NCBI GenBank assembly: GCA_000471045.1
Contig: KI301992.1
Span: 313,902 to 377,901 of the forward strand
Length of the DNA: 64,000 nucleotides
Direction: 5' to 3'
Source: an actinobacterium LLX17
GTDB lineage: Bacteria; Actinomycetota; Actinomycetes; Propionibacteriales; Nocardioidaceae
Position numbers and translations under genes: made by a program. Below are positions 16,055 through 24,388 of the stretch, piece by piece. How positions within the stretch are numbered: position 1 is the stretch's first letter; each line of letters begins with the position of its first letter. The notes below the pieces were generated by a model, which was not told the origin of the DNA, did no database searches, and saw nothing but the letters and a program-made list of their open reading frames with translations.

Positions 16055-16070
16055 TAGTTCTAAAGAACTA
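16055..16070. promoter_or_regulatory. Perfect 16-bp palindrome upstream of flp
   Basis: TAGTTCT-AA-AGAACTA is a perfect inverted repeat in an AT-rich patch (about 16050-16130) of an otherwise 70% G+C region. It lies 114-129 nt upstream of the pilin ATG. This is a likely operator or promoter-proximal site for the pilin unit; the binding protein is unknown. Confidence 0.5.
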
Positions 16071-16127
16071 CGGAAAGATGGCCCGTAACTTCCATGACAA
16101 CTGGGTCGTTGGACATTAACTTTGTTC

Positions 16128-16157
16128 TCAGGGAGCACCGCTTGAGGGAGCGGTGAG
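16128..16157 (+). repeat. 30-nt element upstream of flp (copy 2)
   Basis: This copy differs at one position (C for T) from 12849-12878. The change turns the stem into CCGCT/AGCGG around TGAGGG, so the hairpin is one pair longer. It ends 26 nt before the flp ATG and would lie in the pilin 5' UTR. Confidence 0.65.
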
Positions 16158-16183
16158 CAACACCACCACCAAGGGAGAACAAC

Positions 16184-16393
16184 ATGAACAAGCTCAACTT
16201 CGTCATGGCGTACGCGATGGCGACGCTGGTCGCCCCGAAGCGCGAGGAGAAGGGCGCGACCATCGTCGAGTACGCCCTGGTGATCGGCCTGATCTCGCTG
16301 GTCCTGCTCGTGTCGTGGGCCGCGCTCGGCCCGAAGATCTCGAGCATGGTCGACGGCATCAACTTCGGTGGCAGCGCGCCGGCCGCGACCTGA
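16184..16393 (+). CDS. flp: Flp-type (type IVb) pilin
   Basis: This 69-residue prepilin has a basic leader ending EEKG, then ATIVEYALVIGLISLVLL, the Flp/Fap hydrophobic segment with the mature Glu at position 5. Cleavage is expected after Gly24. The short C-terminus (about 20 residues) is typical of Flp pilins. AGGGAGAA precedes the ATG. A strong hairpin follows, so the pilin message may be made in excess of the downstream assembly genes. The prepilin peptidase (TadV/CpaA) is not in this window. Confidence 0.93.
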   Translation: MNKLNFVMAYAMATLVAPKREEKGATIVEYALVIGLISLVLLVSWAALGPKISSMVDGINFGGSAPAAT

Positions 16394-16435
16394 GCCTGAG
16401 GAGCGCTGGGCGCCAGCCTCGCTGACGCCACCCGG

Positions 16436-16467
16436 ACGGGGTGGAGCCACCCGTGGCTCCACCCCGT
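16436..16467 (+). terminator. Hairpin after flp (15-bp perfect stem)
   Basis: ACGGGGTGGAGCCAC (16436-16450), loop CC, then its exact complement (16453-16467), followed by CTGTT. It is probably a partial terminator that separates abundant pilin mRNA from the tadE-tadC operon. Confidence 0.8.
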
Positions 16468-16511
16468 CTGTTCATTCAGGTCGTTGGGAGGCGACCTGTT
16501 CGTTCCAAGTG

Positions 16512-16532
16512 CCCCCTGTGGTCCACAGGGGG
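16512..16532 (+). promoter_or_regulatory. Hairpin next to the tadE ribosome-binding site
   Basis: CCCCCTGTG-GTC-CACAGGGGG is a perfect 9-bp stem. Its 3' arm runs into GGGGGAGGGAGA, the only Shine-Dalgarno sequence for tadE (ATG 16544). Formation of the stem would hide part of it. Confidence 0.5.
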
Positions 16533-16543
16533 AGGGAGACACT

Positions 16544-16957
16544 ATGGACACCACCCTTTGCACCCCACGCGCGGCACGTGTGCGCAATGACCGCGGCGTC
16601 GCCGCCGTCGAGTTCGCCTTCGTGGTCCCGCTGCTCGTCCTGTTCATCTTCGGCATCATCGAAGGCGGAACGCGGTACGCGCAGCAGAGCCAGGTCAACC
16701 ACTATGCCTTCGTGGCAGCGCGCGACGTGGCCATCCAGCCGACGGCCAGCCCGGCGACGATCGTCGACGAGCTGAACGGCTCCGACTCGACGAGCTACGC
16801 CGTGAGCGTCCAGTACCTGCCGGCCGGTAGTACCTCCTGCTCGACGGCTGGCGCCGAGTCGGTGACCGTGACGGTCCAAGCCACCAAGACCTCGGCGACC
16901 CGCATGTTCGGGGACTACACGCTCAGCGGCAAGGGAGTGGCACGATGCGAGAACTGA
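16544..16957 (+). CDS. tadE: TadE-like pseudopilin
   Basis: The protein has 137 residues. The segment RNDRGVAAVEFAFVVPLLVL (about 14-33) is the TadE signature: a Gly cleavage point and a mature Glu at +5 (VAAVEF), continuing into a hydrophobic helix. A small soluble domain with two cysteines follows. ATG 16544 has GGGAGGGAG upstream; a longer frame to 16484 would run through the hairpin and is less likely. The 3' end overlaps the next gene by 13 nt. TadE-type pseudopilins are cleaved by TadV and help to assemble the pilus. Confidence 0.88.
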   Translation: MDTTLCTPRAARVRNDRGVAAVEFAFVVPLLVLFIFGIIEGGTRYAQQSQVNHYAFVAARDVAIQPTASPATIVDELNGSDSTSYAVSVQYLPAGSTSCSTAGAESVTVTVQATKTSATRMFGDYTLSGKGVARCEN

Positions 16958-18267
16958 TGGCCTACCTTGCCCATCCCCGCGAGGAGCGCGGTGCCAGCGC
17001 CGTCTTCTTCGCCATGTCGTTGATCATCCTCGTCGCCGGCCTCGGTCTGAGCGTCGACGTCGGCAACGTGGCCTACGAGCGGACCAAGGCGCAGCACGCC
17101 GCCGACACGGCAGCCCGCCAGCTGGCCTACCAGTGCGCCCGCTACCCCACGGGCCCGGAGTGCTCGGCGCTCCAGGAGACCGCCACGACCATCGCCGGCG
17201 AGTCGATCGACGGGGGCGCGGTCCTCGCGTCCCGGAACGACGTCGAGGACACCGTGACCGTCAGCGTCGACAAGACGATCGACACCCCCTTGCTCTCCAT
17301 GATCGGCGTCTCCACGAAGGACGTCGCCGCCACGGCCACCGCGCAGTTCGGTGTCATGCAACCGACCGAGGCGTACAACGTGCTGCCGCTCGGCGTGCAC
17401 TACTGCACCTGGAAGAACTGGAGCAACCTGGCCGGCACGTCGTCGGAGGACACCCGCAAGACCACGCTGCGCACCGATGCCCTTCAAGGGGTGGAGAACC
17501 TGCTGGCGCCCGTCACGGGCAACCTGCTGGGCACCCTCGAGACCAAGCGCCTCACCGACCAGCTCGGCACCGACGCAGTGCAGCAGTGCAACGACGCGGA
17601 CGGCAACCAGATCCTCACGCTCAACGGCGCCTCATGGCTGACCGGCGAGACCGTGGTCACCAGCGTCGTGCAGGGACTCTTCGGGTGGGATGCCTCGAAG
17701 TGTGAGCTCGACGTCGACAGTGACCTCGAGACGTTCATCGGCGGCCTGGAGAACAGTGGGTTCATGCCGCAGGGCTGCCCGCAGCACTTCGGTCAGGGCA
17801 AGCTCGTCGACAAGGGCAAGACGATCCTCCTGCCGATCTTCAAGCCGGCGTCGCAGCTGCAGGACCGGCTCGACTTCAAGGTGCGTGCCTGCGCCGGCCT
17901 CTTCCCCTCGGGACAGACATGCGCCGAGGTGCCACCCAAGATCGGTGTGGACATCGTGGGCTACGCGCCGTTCAAGGTGACGGGCTGGAAGTACCCGGGC
18001 AACCCGTCGAACGTCGACAGCACCGTCGGATGCGCAGCCATTCCGCTCACTCTCAATCTCCGCAGTCTCATCGCGAACGTCCTCGGCGTGCTGGAGACGG
18101 TCGTCAACCTTCTGCTCGGAGCCATCGTGCCGACGAACCTCACAGCGTCGATCAGCTGCAACGGGCTCCAGGGCTACTTCACCAAGTCCTTCACCAAAGA
18201 CCCGAACTTCCAGTACGAGGCCGGGGGCGAGGACTTCGGGTCCAGCTACGCCTCACTCATCAAGTAA
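16945..18267 (+). CDS. TadG-like pilus assembly protein, copy B
   Basis: This 440-residue protein begins MRELMAYLAHPREERGASAV, with one TM helix (about 21-41) and the DVGNVAYERTKAQHAADTAA signature. It is nearly the same as copy A (13006-14316) along the whole length; differences are scattered conservative substitutions. Unlike copy A it is embedded in the assembly operon: it overlaps tadE by 13 nt and precedes cpaB by 45 nt. It is presumed to be an envelope-anchored minor pilin or anchor. Confidence 0.85.
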   Translation: MRELMAYLAHPREERGASAVFFAMSLIILVAGLGLSVDVGNVAYERTKAQHAADTAARQLAYQCARYPTGPECSALQETATTIAGESIDGGAVLASRNDVEDTVTVSVDKTIDTPLLSMIGVSTKDVAATATAQFGVMQPTEAYNVLPLGVHYCTWKNWSNLAGTSSEDTRKTTLRTDALQGVENLLAPVTGNLLGTLETKRLTDQLGTDAVQQCNDADGNQILTLNGASWLTGETVVTSVVQGLFGWDASKCELDVDSDLETFIGGLENSGFMPQGCPQHFGQGKLVDKGKTILLPIFKPASQLQDRLDFKVRACAGLFPSGQTCAEVPPKIGVDIVGYAPFKVTGWKYPGNPSNVDSTVGCAAIPLTLNLRSLIANVLGVLETVVNLLLGAIVPTNLTASISCNGLQGYFTKSFTKDPNFQYEAGGEDFGSSYASLIK

Positions 18268-18312
18268 GTCCCTCTGCACCATCCACTCCATCGATGAAGG
18301 GAAACCATCGAT

Positions 18313-19011
18313 ATGAACAAGCGCGTCATTGCCGCTGTAGGAGCCGCCGTCCTGGCAGCCCTCGGTGTCATCATCCTGATCGTCTGGGCCCAAGGGGCCA
18401 ATCAGCGAGCCTACGAAGGTGCTGAGCTGGTGAGCGTGGTCCGCGTGACCGAGACGGTTCCGTCCGGCACCAAGGCCGCCGACCTGGCGACCAGCACCGA
18501 GACGGCCGAGCTGCCGGCCGATGCCATCCCCGACGGCGCCGTGACGGACCTCGCGGAGGTGCAGGGCCTGTCGACGTTGGCCGAGCTGCAGCCCGGGGAG
18601 GTTCTCGTCGAGGCCCGCATGGGCGCGGCCGGAGCCAGCGAGGAGAAGGGCGCCTCGGACGTGCCGCCGGGCCTGCAGGAGGTCTCGATCTTCCTCGACA
18701 GCCAACGCACCGTCGCTGCCTCCATCAAGCCGGGCGACCGGGTCGGCGTGCTCGGCAGCTATGAAGCCGTCGGCGCGACGCCCACGAAGATCACCGACCT
18801 GCTGCTGCACGACGTGCTGGTGACGCGAGTCAACGGTGCCGTCGGGGAGGAGGCCGTCACCGGTCTCACCATCACCTTGGCCGTGAGCACCGTCGATGCC
18901 GAGCGCATCGTCTTCACCCAGGAGTGGGGTCGGATCTGGCTGACCCTCCAGAATGCCGACACGGCCAAGACGGGCGAGCGCATCATCCAGGATCTGGGGG
19001 TGCTCGAATGA
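18313..19011 (+). CDS. cpaB: Flp pilus assembly protein CpaB/RcpC (SAF domain)
   Basis: This 232-residue protein has an N-terminal TM helix (about 5-27) and an SAF-type domain (about 38-110; VRVTETVPSGTKAADL), followed by the RcpC-like region containing SIKPGDRVGVLGSYE. In Gram-negatives RcpC belongs to the outer-membrane part; in actinobacteria it is thought to act at the cell envelope during pilus assembly. It overlaps tadZ by ATGA. Confidence 0.87.
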   Translation: MNKRVIAAVGAAVLAALGVIILIVWAQGANQRAYEGAELVSVVRVTETVPSGTKAADLATSTETAELPADAIPDGAVTDLAEVQGLSTLAELQPGEVLVEARMGAAGASEEKGASDVPPGLQEVSIFLDSQRTVAASIKPGDRVGVLGSYEAVGATPTKITDLLLHDVLVTRVNGAVGEEAVTGLTITLAVSTVDAERIVFTQEWGRIWLTLQNADTAKTGERIIQDLGVLE

Positions 19012-20207
19012 CCAAGGTCCTGATGCTGGCCAGCTCGCAGGAGCTGGTGGCCCGCGTGAACGTGCTGCCCGGCACCCAGGTGGTGGCGCTGGACGCCGCC
19101 ACCGTGACGCCCGAGCGATTCGACCTGATGCGGAGCCTGGATCCCCAGAGCCTGCCCGACCTGATGGTGCTCGGTGAGCACCTGCCGGTCGATCGGGCCT
19201 TGGCGATCGCCCGTGATTCCGACCTGCGGTATCCCACGATCGACGTCGTCGTCGTCGGGGAACCCGAGCCTGGCCTGCTGGTCGAGCTCATGCGGGCGGG
19301 GGTCCGCGACGTGCTGGAGCAGGGCGTCGACGAGGAGCGGTTGCTCGCCATCATCCGGCGGGCCGACGTGCACCGCGCCGCCCCGCCCGTGCCGAGTGCT
19401 CCCGGCGCGCCGGCGGCACCGCCCAGCGACCCCGAGTTCTCCCGCGTCGTCACGGTGATCTCGCCCAAGGGCGGAGTGGGCAAGACGAGCATCTCCACCA
19501 ACCTGGCCATCGCGATGGCGCAGAGTGCGCCGCAGGACGTCGTGCTGGTCGATCTCGACCTGCAGTTCGGCGACGTGGCGGCCACGCTCGACCTGGTGCC
19601 GACCCGGACGATGGAGGACGCGCTGTCGCCCGAGGCGGCCTCGGACACTCTCGCCCTGAAGACGATGCTGACGGTGCACCCGGCCGGTCTGTTCGTCCTG
19701 TGCGGGGCCGAGTCGCCGGCCGCCAACGAGGACGTGACGGCCGAGCAGGTGCGCCGCTTGTTGGCCCAGCTCTCGAGCCAGTTCTCGTGGGTCGTGGTCG
19801 ACACGGCCGCCGGGCTGGACGAGCCGACGCTCGCCGCGCTCGACGTCACTGACGACGTGGTCGTGGTCTCGACGATGGACGTGGCCTGCGTGCGCAGCGT
19901 TCGGCGCGAGGTCGACCTGCTGAGCGACCTGGGACTGCTGCCGACGGCACGCACCCTGGCACTGAACCTGGCGGATCGGCAGAGCGGCATGAAGGTCAAG
20001 GACGTCGAGGCCGTCATCGGACTGCCGGTCGACATCGTCATTCCACGTTCCAGCGACGTGCAGCTGGCTGCCAACCACGGCCGGCCGATCATGCTGCGCA
20101 AGAAGCGCGGCGGTCCGTTCGTCAAGGCCATCAAGTCGCTCAGCGACCGGCTGCTGAGCCATGCGCCGCAGGCCGGGCACAAGCACAAGCGGCTGGAGGT
20201 GGCATGA
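19008..20207 (+). CDS. tadZ: TadZ/CpaE-type MinD-like ATPase
   Basis: This 399-residue protein has a receiver-like N-terminal domain (about 1-125), a Pro/Ala linker and a MinD/ParA ATPase domain. The deviant Walker A KGGVGKTS lies near 152-160, DLDLQFGDVAATLDL near 184 and the Walker B-like VVVDTAAG near 263. TadZ places the Tad machine at the pole or a septal site. ATG 19008 gives the standard N-terminus and overlaps the cpaB stop. Confidence 0.92.
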   Translation: MTKVLMLASSQELVARVNVLPGTQVVALDAATVTPERFDLMRSLDPQSLPDLMVLGEHLPVDRALAIARDSDLRYPTIDVVVVGEPEPGLLVELMRAGVRDVLEQGVDEERLLAIIRRADVHRAAPPVPSAPGAPAAPPSDPEFSRVVTVISPKGGVGKTSISTNLAIAMAQSAPQDVVLVDLDLQFGDVAATLDLVPTRTMEDALSPEAASDTLALKTMLTVHPAGLFVLCGAESPAANEDVTAEQVRRLLAQLSSQFSWVVVDTAAGLDEPTLAALDVTDDVVVVSTMDVACVRSVRREVDLLSDLGLLPTARTLALNLADRQSGMKVKDVEAVIGLPVDIVIPRSSDVQLAANHGRPIMLRKKRGGPFVKAIKSLSDRLLSHAPQAGHKHKRLEVA

Positions 20208-21625
20208 GCATCTCCGATCGTCTCGCCACGGCGAAGCACCGCTCCGACGGCGACGTCGTCGCCCCGGCTCCCGTCGCGCCAGCCGCCGCACCTCCTCGCG
20301 CCCCTCGGGTCGCAGAGGCCACGGTGCACCCGCAGGCCACCGCCACTGACCCGTTGGCTGCAGTGCGCGCCAAGGTGACCGAGGAGCTGTTCCGCCGCAT
20401 CGGCAGCCGCATCAACGACTCCTCGCTGACCGAGGTCGCCTTGCACGAAGTGGTGCGCGAGGAGCTGATCGCCATCATCGGCGAGGAGCAGCTCCTGCTC
20501 ACGGTCGACGAGCGCAACCGGCTGATCCAAGACATCGTCGACGACGCCCTGGGTCTCGGCCCGCTGGCGCGACTGCTGAAGGACAAGGCCGTCAGCGAGA
20601 TCATGGTCAACGGCTACGACCAGATCTACGTGGAGCGCGACGGCAAGATCCAGCTCAGCAGCTCGCGATTCGCCTCGGAGCTGCACCTGCGTCGCGCGAT
20701 CGAGCGCATCGTGAGCAAGGTCGGACGCCGCATCGACGAGTCTTCCCCGATGGTCGACGCGCGCCTGGCCGACGGATCCCGCGTCAACGCCGTGGTGCCA
20801 CCGTTGGCGGTCAAGGGTTCCGCGCTCACGATCCGTAAGTTCTCCGAGACGCCCCTGACGGTCCAGGACTTGATCAACTACGGATCCATGACACCGCAGA
20901 TCGCCGAGCTGCTGCGGGCGGCGGTCGAGGCGAGGCTCAACATCCTGGTGAGCGGTGGCACGGGCACCGGCAAGACGACGCTGCTCAACGTGCTCTCGAG
21001 CTTCATCCCCGAGGGTGAACGCATCGTCACGATCGAGGACGCGATCGAGCTCAACCTGCAGCAGGACCACGTGGTGCAGCTGGAGTCGCGGCCACCGAAC
21101 ATCGAGGGGACGGGCGCCGTCTCGATCCGCGACCTCGTGCGCAACTCGCTGCGCATGCGGCCCGATCGCATCGTCATCGGTGAGTGCCGCAGCGGCGAGG
21201 CGCTCGACATGCTGCAGGCGATGAACACGGGCCACGACGGGTCCATCAGCACCCTGCACTCCAACTCGCCCCGAGACTGCATCGCGCGTCTGGAGACCCT
21301 GGTGCTCATGGCGGGCATGGACCTGCCGCTCCGTGCCATTCGAGAGCAGGTGGCCTCGGCCGTCGACCTCATCGTGCAGATCCAGCGTCTGCGCGACGGC
21401 ACGCGGCGCATCACGCACGTCACCGAGGTCATCGGCATGGAGGGCGACGTCGTCACGCTCCAGGACGCCTTCCTGTTCGACTTCGCGGCCGGCGTCGACG
21501 CCTCGGGCAAGTTCCTCGGCGTGCAGCAGCCCACCGGCGTTCGTCCGCGGTTCTCGGACAAGTTCGAGGAGATGGGCATCACCTTCGACCTCAACGCCTT
21601 CGCGACCCCGAGTCGGAGGCGATGA
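20204..21625 (+). CDS. tadA: TadA/CpaF secretion ATPase
   Basis: This 473-residue hexameric ATPase powers Flp pilus extension and, in some bacteria, retraction. The N-terminal domain (about 45-170) is followed by the RecA-like core. Walker A GGTGTGKTT lies near 249-258, the Asp box TIEDAIELNLQQ near 277, RDLVRNSLRMRPDRIVIGE near 311, and the His box STLHSNSPRD near 348. It is tightly coupled to its neighbours by ATGA overlaps on both sides. Confidence 0.96.
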   Translation: MSISDRLATAKHRSDGDVVAPAPVAPAAAPPRAPRVAEATVHPQATATDPLAAVRAKVTEELFRRIGSRINDSSLTEVALHEVVREELIAIIGEEQLLLTVDERNRLIQDIVDDALGLGPLARLLKDKAVSEIMVNGYDQIYVERDGKIQLSSSRFASELHLRRAIERIVSKVGRRIDESSPMVDARLADGSRVNAVVPPLAVKGSALTIRKFSETPLTVQDLINYGSMTPQIAELLRAAVEARLNILVSGGTGTGKTTLLNVLSSFIPEGERIVTIEDAIELNLQQDHVVQLESRPPNIEGTGAVSIRDLVRNSLRMRPDRIVIGECRSGEALDMLQAMNTGHDGSISTLHSNSPRDCIARLETLVLMAGMDLPLRAIREQVASAVDLIVQIQRLRDGTRRITHVTEVIGMEGDVVTLQDAFLFDFAAGVDASGKFLGVQQPTGVRPRFSDKFEEMGITFDLNAFATPSRRR

Positions 21626-22578
21626 CGATGTCCTCGTCCACGACTCTCATCATCGGCATCGTGCTGGTGGCCTGTGCCGTCGCGGCGGTCGCCTACGCAC
21701 TGTTCGGGTCGACCGCTCCCCGCATCTCCAAGGACCGGAGACGCGGCAGCACCGCTGTGCCGTCGGAGCCGTTGGGCGGTCGCATCTACAAGATGTTCGT
21801 CGACGCCATCGATCTGCTCCTGCGGCAGGGCGGATGGGTCCCGTTCCGGGCCGCCGAGCTGGAGGGTGCCGGCGTCCACCGGCCGGCCAGCGTCGTGCTG
21901 TCGTGGATCCTCATCGGCTCGGTGGGAGCCTTCCTCGCCGGCTTCGTCGTGCTCGGCGGGGTCCTGGGCGCGCTCCTGTCAGCGGCTGCCGTTCCCGTCG
22001 TCGCCAAGCTGGTGCTGAGGAGGCGCACGTCGAAGCGCCGCCGCAAGTTCGAGAACCAGCTGGACTCCACGCTGCGGATCCTCGCCTCGGCCATGCGAGC
22101 CGGGCAGAGCCTCACCATGGCCATGGCCTCCGTCGCCAAGGACGCCGAGGCTCCCATGTCAGAAGAGCTGCACCGCGTCGTCAACGAGAACCGCGTCGGC
22201 CGCGACCTGGTGGAAGCCATGCTGGAGTCGGCCGACCGGATGCACAGCGAGGACTTCCGGTGGTTCGCCGAAGCCGTCGCCGTGCAGCGCGACACCGGCG
22301 GCAATCTCAATGACATCATCGACGTGGTGGCCGAGACCATCCGTGACCGGTCCGAGATCCGGGCCAAGGTCGACGCCTACGCGTCGGAGGGCAGGGCGTC
22401 CATGTGGGTGCTGATGTCCCTCCCGGTCGCCCTGGCCATCCTCTACTCGTTCATCCGACCGGGTTACATGAACCCGCTCGTGGAGACCACCATCGGCCGG
22501 ATCCTGTTCGGCAGCTCCGTCATCCTCTACGGCCTCGGCTACCTGTGGATGAAGAGCATCGTGGACGTCAAGGTCTGA
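21622..22578 (+). CDS. tadB: TadB inner-membrane platform protein
   Basis: This 318-residue protein has an N-terminal TM helix (about 8-28), a helix pair near 92-130, and a type II secretion F (T2SSF) domain containing LRILASAMRAGQSLTMAM and WFAEAVAVQRDTGGNLNDI. Two C-terminal TM helices follow. With TadC it forms the membrane base of the pilus. ATG 21622 overlaps the tadA stop; ATG 21628 is the alternative. Confidence 0.93.
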   Translation: MTMSSSTTLIIGIVLVACAVAAVAYALFGSTAPRISKDRRRGSTAVPSEPLGGRIYKMFVDAIDLLLRQGGWVPFRAAELEGAGVHRPASVVLSWILIGSVGAFLAGFVVLGGVLGALLSAAAVPVVAKLVLRRRTSKRRRKFENQLDSTLRILASAMRAGQSLTMAMASVAKDAEAPMSEELHRVVNENRVGRDLVEAMLESADRMHSEDFRWFAEAVAVQRDTGGNLNDIIDVVAETIRDRSEIRAKVDAYASEGRASMWVLMSLPVALAILYSFIRPGYMNPLVETTIGRILFGSSVILYGLGYLWMKSIVDVKV

Positions 22579-22587
22579 GGGGGAGTC

Positions 22588-23463
22588 ATGGTCGTCATCG
22601 GCATCACATTCATCGCCCTGTCACTGGTCGCGCTCACCGTCGCCACCGGCGCCGTCGCGCTGCCCGACAGCATCGTCCGAGAGCGCCTGCTCTCGCGCAA
22701 GGCACCGGCTCTGGCGGACACCAGCAATCAGCGGATGCGTCAGGTCGACCGCCTGGAGGGCTCCGAGAAGTACGTCATGCCCGGCGGCATGTTCCGCCGG
22801 ATCGAACGCAACCTCGTGCTGGCCGGTCACCCCGCCATGTGGACGACGCGCAAGATCGCGGCCGCCAAGGTGGTGCTTCCCATCGTCGTAGGTTTTCTGG
22901 CCGTCACGTTGGTGGCGGGTGACAGCGGGACGATGGTCAAGGTGCTGTCCATCGGGGCCGTCATCGTGGCGTACTTCGTGCCCGACCTGCTCATCAGCAG
23001 CAAGGCGAAGGAGCGCCAGGAGCAGATCCAGCGCGACCTGCCCGACGTGCTGGACAAGATCGTCATCTCGATCGATGCCGGGCTCGGCTTCGAGGCCGCC
23101 ATGTCGAAGATCTCGCGCACGAGTGAAGGTCCGCTCGCCGAGGAGCTGGTGCGCACCGGCCAGGACGTCGCCCTGGGCATGGCGCGTCGCGACGCCTACG
23201 AGGCGTTGCAGCGTCGCACCAGCTCAGAGGACCTCACGTCCTTCGTCCGCGGCGTCATCCAGGCCGAGGAGCACGGATCATCGATGTCGGCGATGGTGCG
23301 CATCCAGAGCAAGGAGATGCGGCTCAAGCGCAAGCTGCGGGCTGAGGGCAAGGCCGGCAAGGTCTCGGTCAAGCTGCTGGCACCGCTCATGGCCTGCATC
23401 TTCCCCGTGTTGTTCGTCGTCGTGCTCGCGCCGGGGGTCATCAGCGCGATCGCCATGATGTAG
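22588..23463 (+). CDS. tadC: TadC inner-membrane platform protein
   Basis: This 291-residue protein has TM helices near 4-24, 92-130 and 265-288 and a T2SSF domain (DLPDVLDKIVISIDAGLGFE, then LTSFVRGVIQAEEHGSS). GGGGGAG precedes the ATG. It is the last gene of the Tad operon. No prepilin peptidase gene follows, so TadV must be encoded elsewhere or an unrelated peptidase is shared. Confidence 0.92.
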   Translation: MVVIGITFIALSLVALTVATGAVALPDSIVRERLLSRKAPALADTSNQRMRQVDRLEGSEKYVMPGGMFRRIERNLVLAGHPAMWTTRKIAAAKVVLPIVVGFLAVTLVAGDSGTMVKVLSIGAVIVAYFVPDLLISSKAKERQEQIQRDLPDVLDKIVISIDAGLGFEAAMSKISRTSEGPLAEELVRTGQDVALGMARRDAYEALQRRTSSEDLTSFVRGVIQAEEHGSSMSAMVRIQSKEMRLKRKLRAEGKAGKVSVKLLAPLMACIFPVLFVVVLAPGVISAIAMM

Positions 23464-23575
23464 ACCTCGCCTCGGCGCCGCAAGGCGCTGGGGCTGTGGG
23501 GGCAGGTCGTTGCGTCGTTTCCCGCGCGGCGATCTCCAGGGGTATTCCCGGCCCCGGCCCCCCTGTAGGGGCGCA

Positions 23576-23608
23576 CCCGGGCCCGTCCGTGAGGGAGGCG
23601 GGCCCGGG
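23576..23608 (+). terminator. Terminator hairpin after the Tad operon
   Basis: CCCGGGCCCG (23576-23585) and CGGGCCCGGG (23599-23608) flank a 13-nt loop. It lies 112 nt after tadC and just before the convergent HTTM gene. There is no U-tract. Confidence 0.65.
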
Positions 23609-23614
23609 ATCGCG

Positions 23615-24388
23615 TCATGTCGGTGCGGTCTCGACGGCCAGAGCCGGGCGAGTGAGCGCGAGCGGGTAGACGCTGACACAGAGCAGGGCGAAGCCCACGA
23701 AGACGAACGGCGCCGGCATCACCAGCGCGATCGAGGTGTGCAGTCCCAGACCGAGCACGATGGCCGCCAGCCTCACGCGGGGCAGCCACAGGCCGATGCT
23801 GATCGCGATCTCGGTGAGGATCGTCGCGGCAGCCAGCACGTGGAGCTGTGTGCCGCTCAGCTCGATCCATCGCAGGCCGTCCAGCTGACTGCCGCTCCAC
23901 CACTCGGGGTTGATCTTGCTGAGGCCCGCGAAGAGGTAGCAGGACGAGACCGCAGCGAGCATCAGCAGCTGCGGCCACCATGGGACGGCGTCAGGTCGAC
24001 TCGATGCGCCCGGTGCGAGCGCCGCGTCTGCCCGGGCGAACACCATGCCCGCACAGACGAGCAGGAGCAGAATGCGGTGATTGCTGTACAGCTGCTGGTC
24101 GGCCAGCAGCACCAGGCTCTCGGTCACCACGATGAGAGCGGCGCACCACCCCGGGCGGATCCCGACGACGAGACCGACTCCCGCCACGGCGCTCAGGAGC
24201 AGTGGCGCGATCCCCAGATCGTCGGCCCCGAGCCATGGCCCGGGGACAGGCACAGCCATCCGTCCCTCCGCAATGTGCAGCAAGATCACCGCGCCCTCGA
24301 GGGCGACGAGCAACGTCGCGAAGCCCAGCGCGATGCGGGTGACGGCGACCGGGCGAGGCGGGACGGTGAGGGAGATCAGGTCGGACAC
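23615..24388 (-). CDS. HTTM-family integral membrane protein
   Basis: This 257-residue protein has about seven hydrophobic helices. Family features are the N-terminal RIALGFATLL, the loop QQLYSNHRILLLL near 100, FAGLSKINPEWWSGSQL near 155 and ILTEIAISIGLWLPRVRLA near 195. These are the marks of the HTTM group related to vitamin K-dependent gamma-carboxylase. Its function in bacteria is unknown. It overlaps the upstream small gene by 13 nt, so the two are a functional pair. Confidence 0.8.
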   Translation of the reverse strand: MSDLISLTVPPRPVAVTRIALGFATLLVALEGAVILLHIAEGRMAVPVPGPWLGADDLGIAPLLLSAVAGVGLVVGIRPGWCAALIVVTESLVLLADQQLYSNHRILLLLVCAGMVFARADAALAPGASSRPDAVPWWPQLLMLAAVSSCYLFAGLSKINPEWWSGSQLDGLRWIELSGTQLHVLAAATILTEIAISIGLWLPRVRLAAIVLGLGLHTSIALVMPAPFVFVGFALLCVSVYPLALTRPALAVETAPT

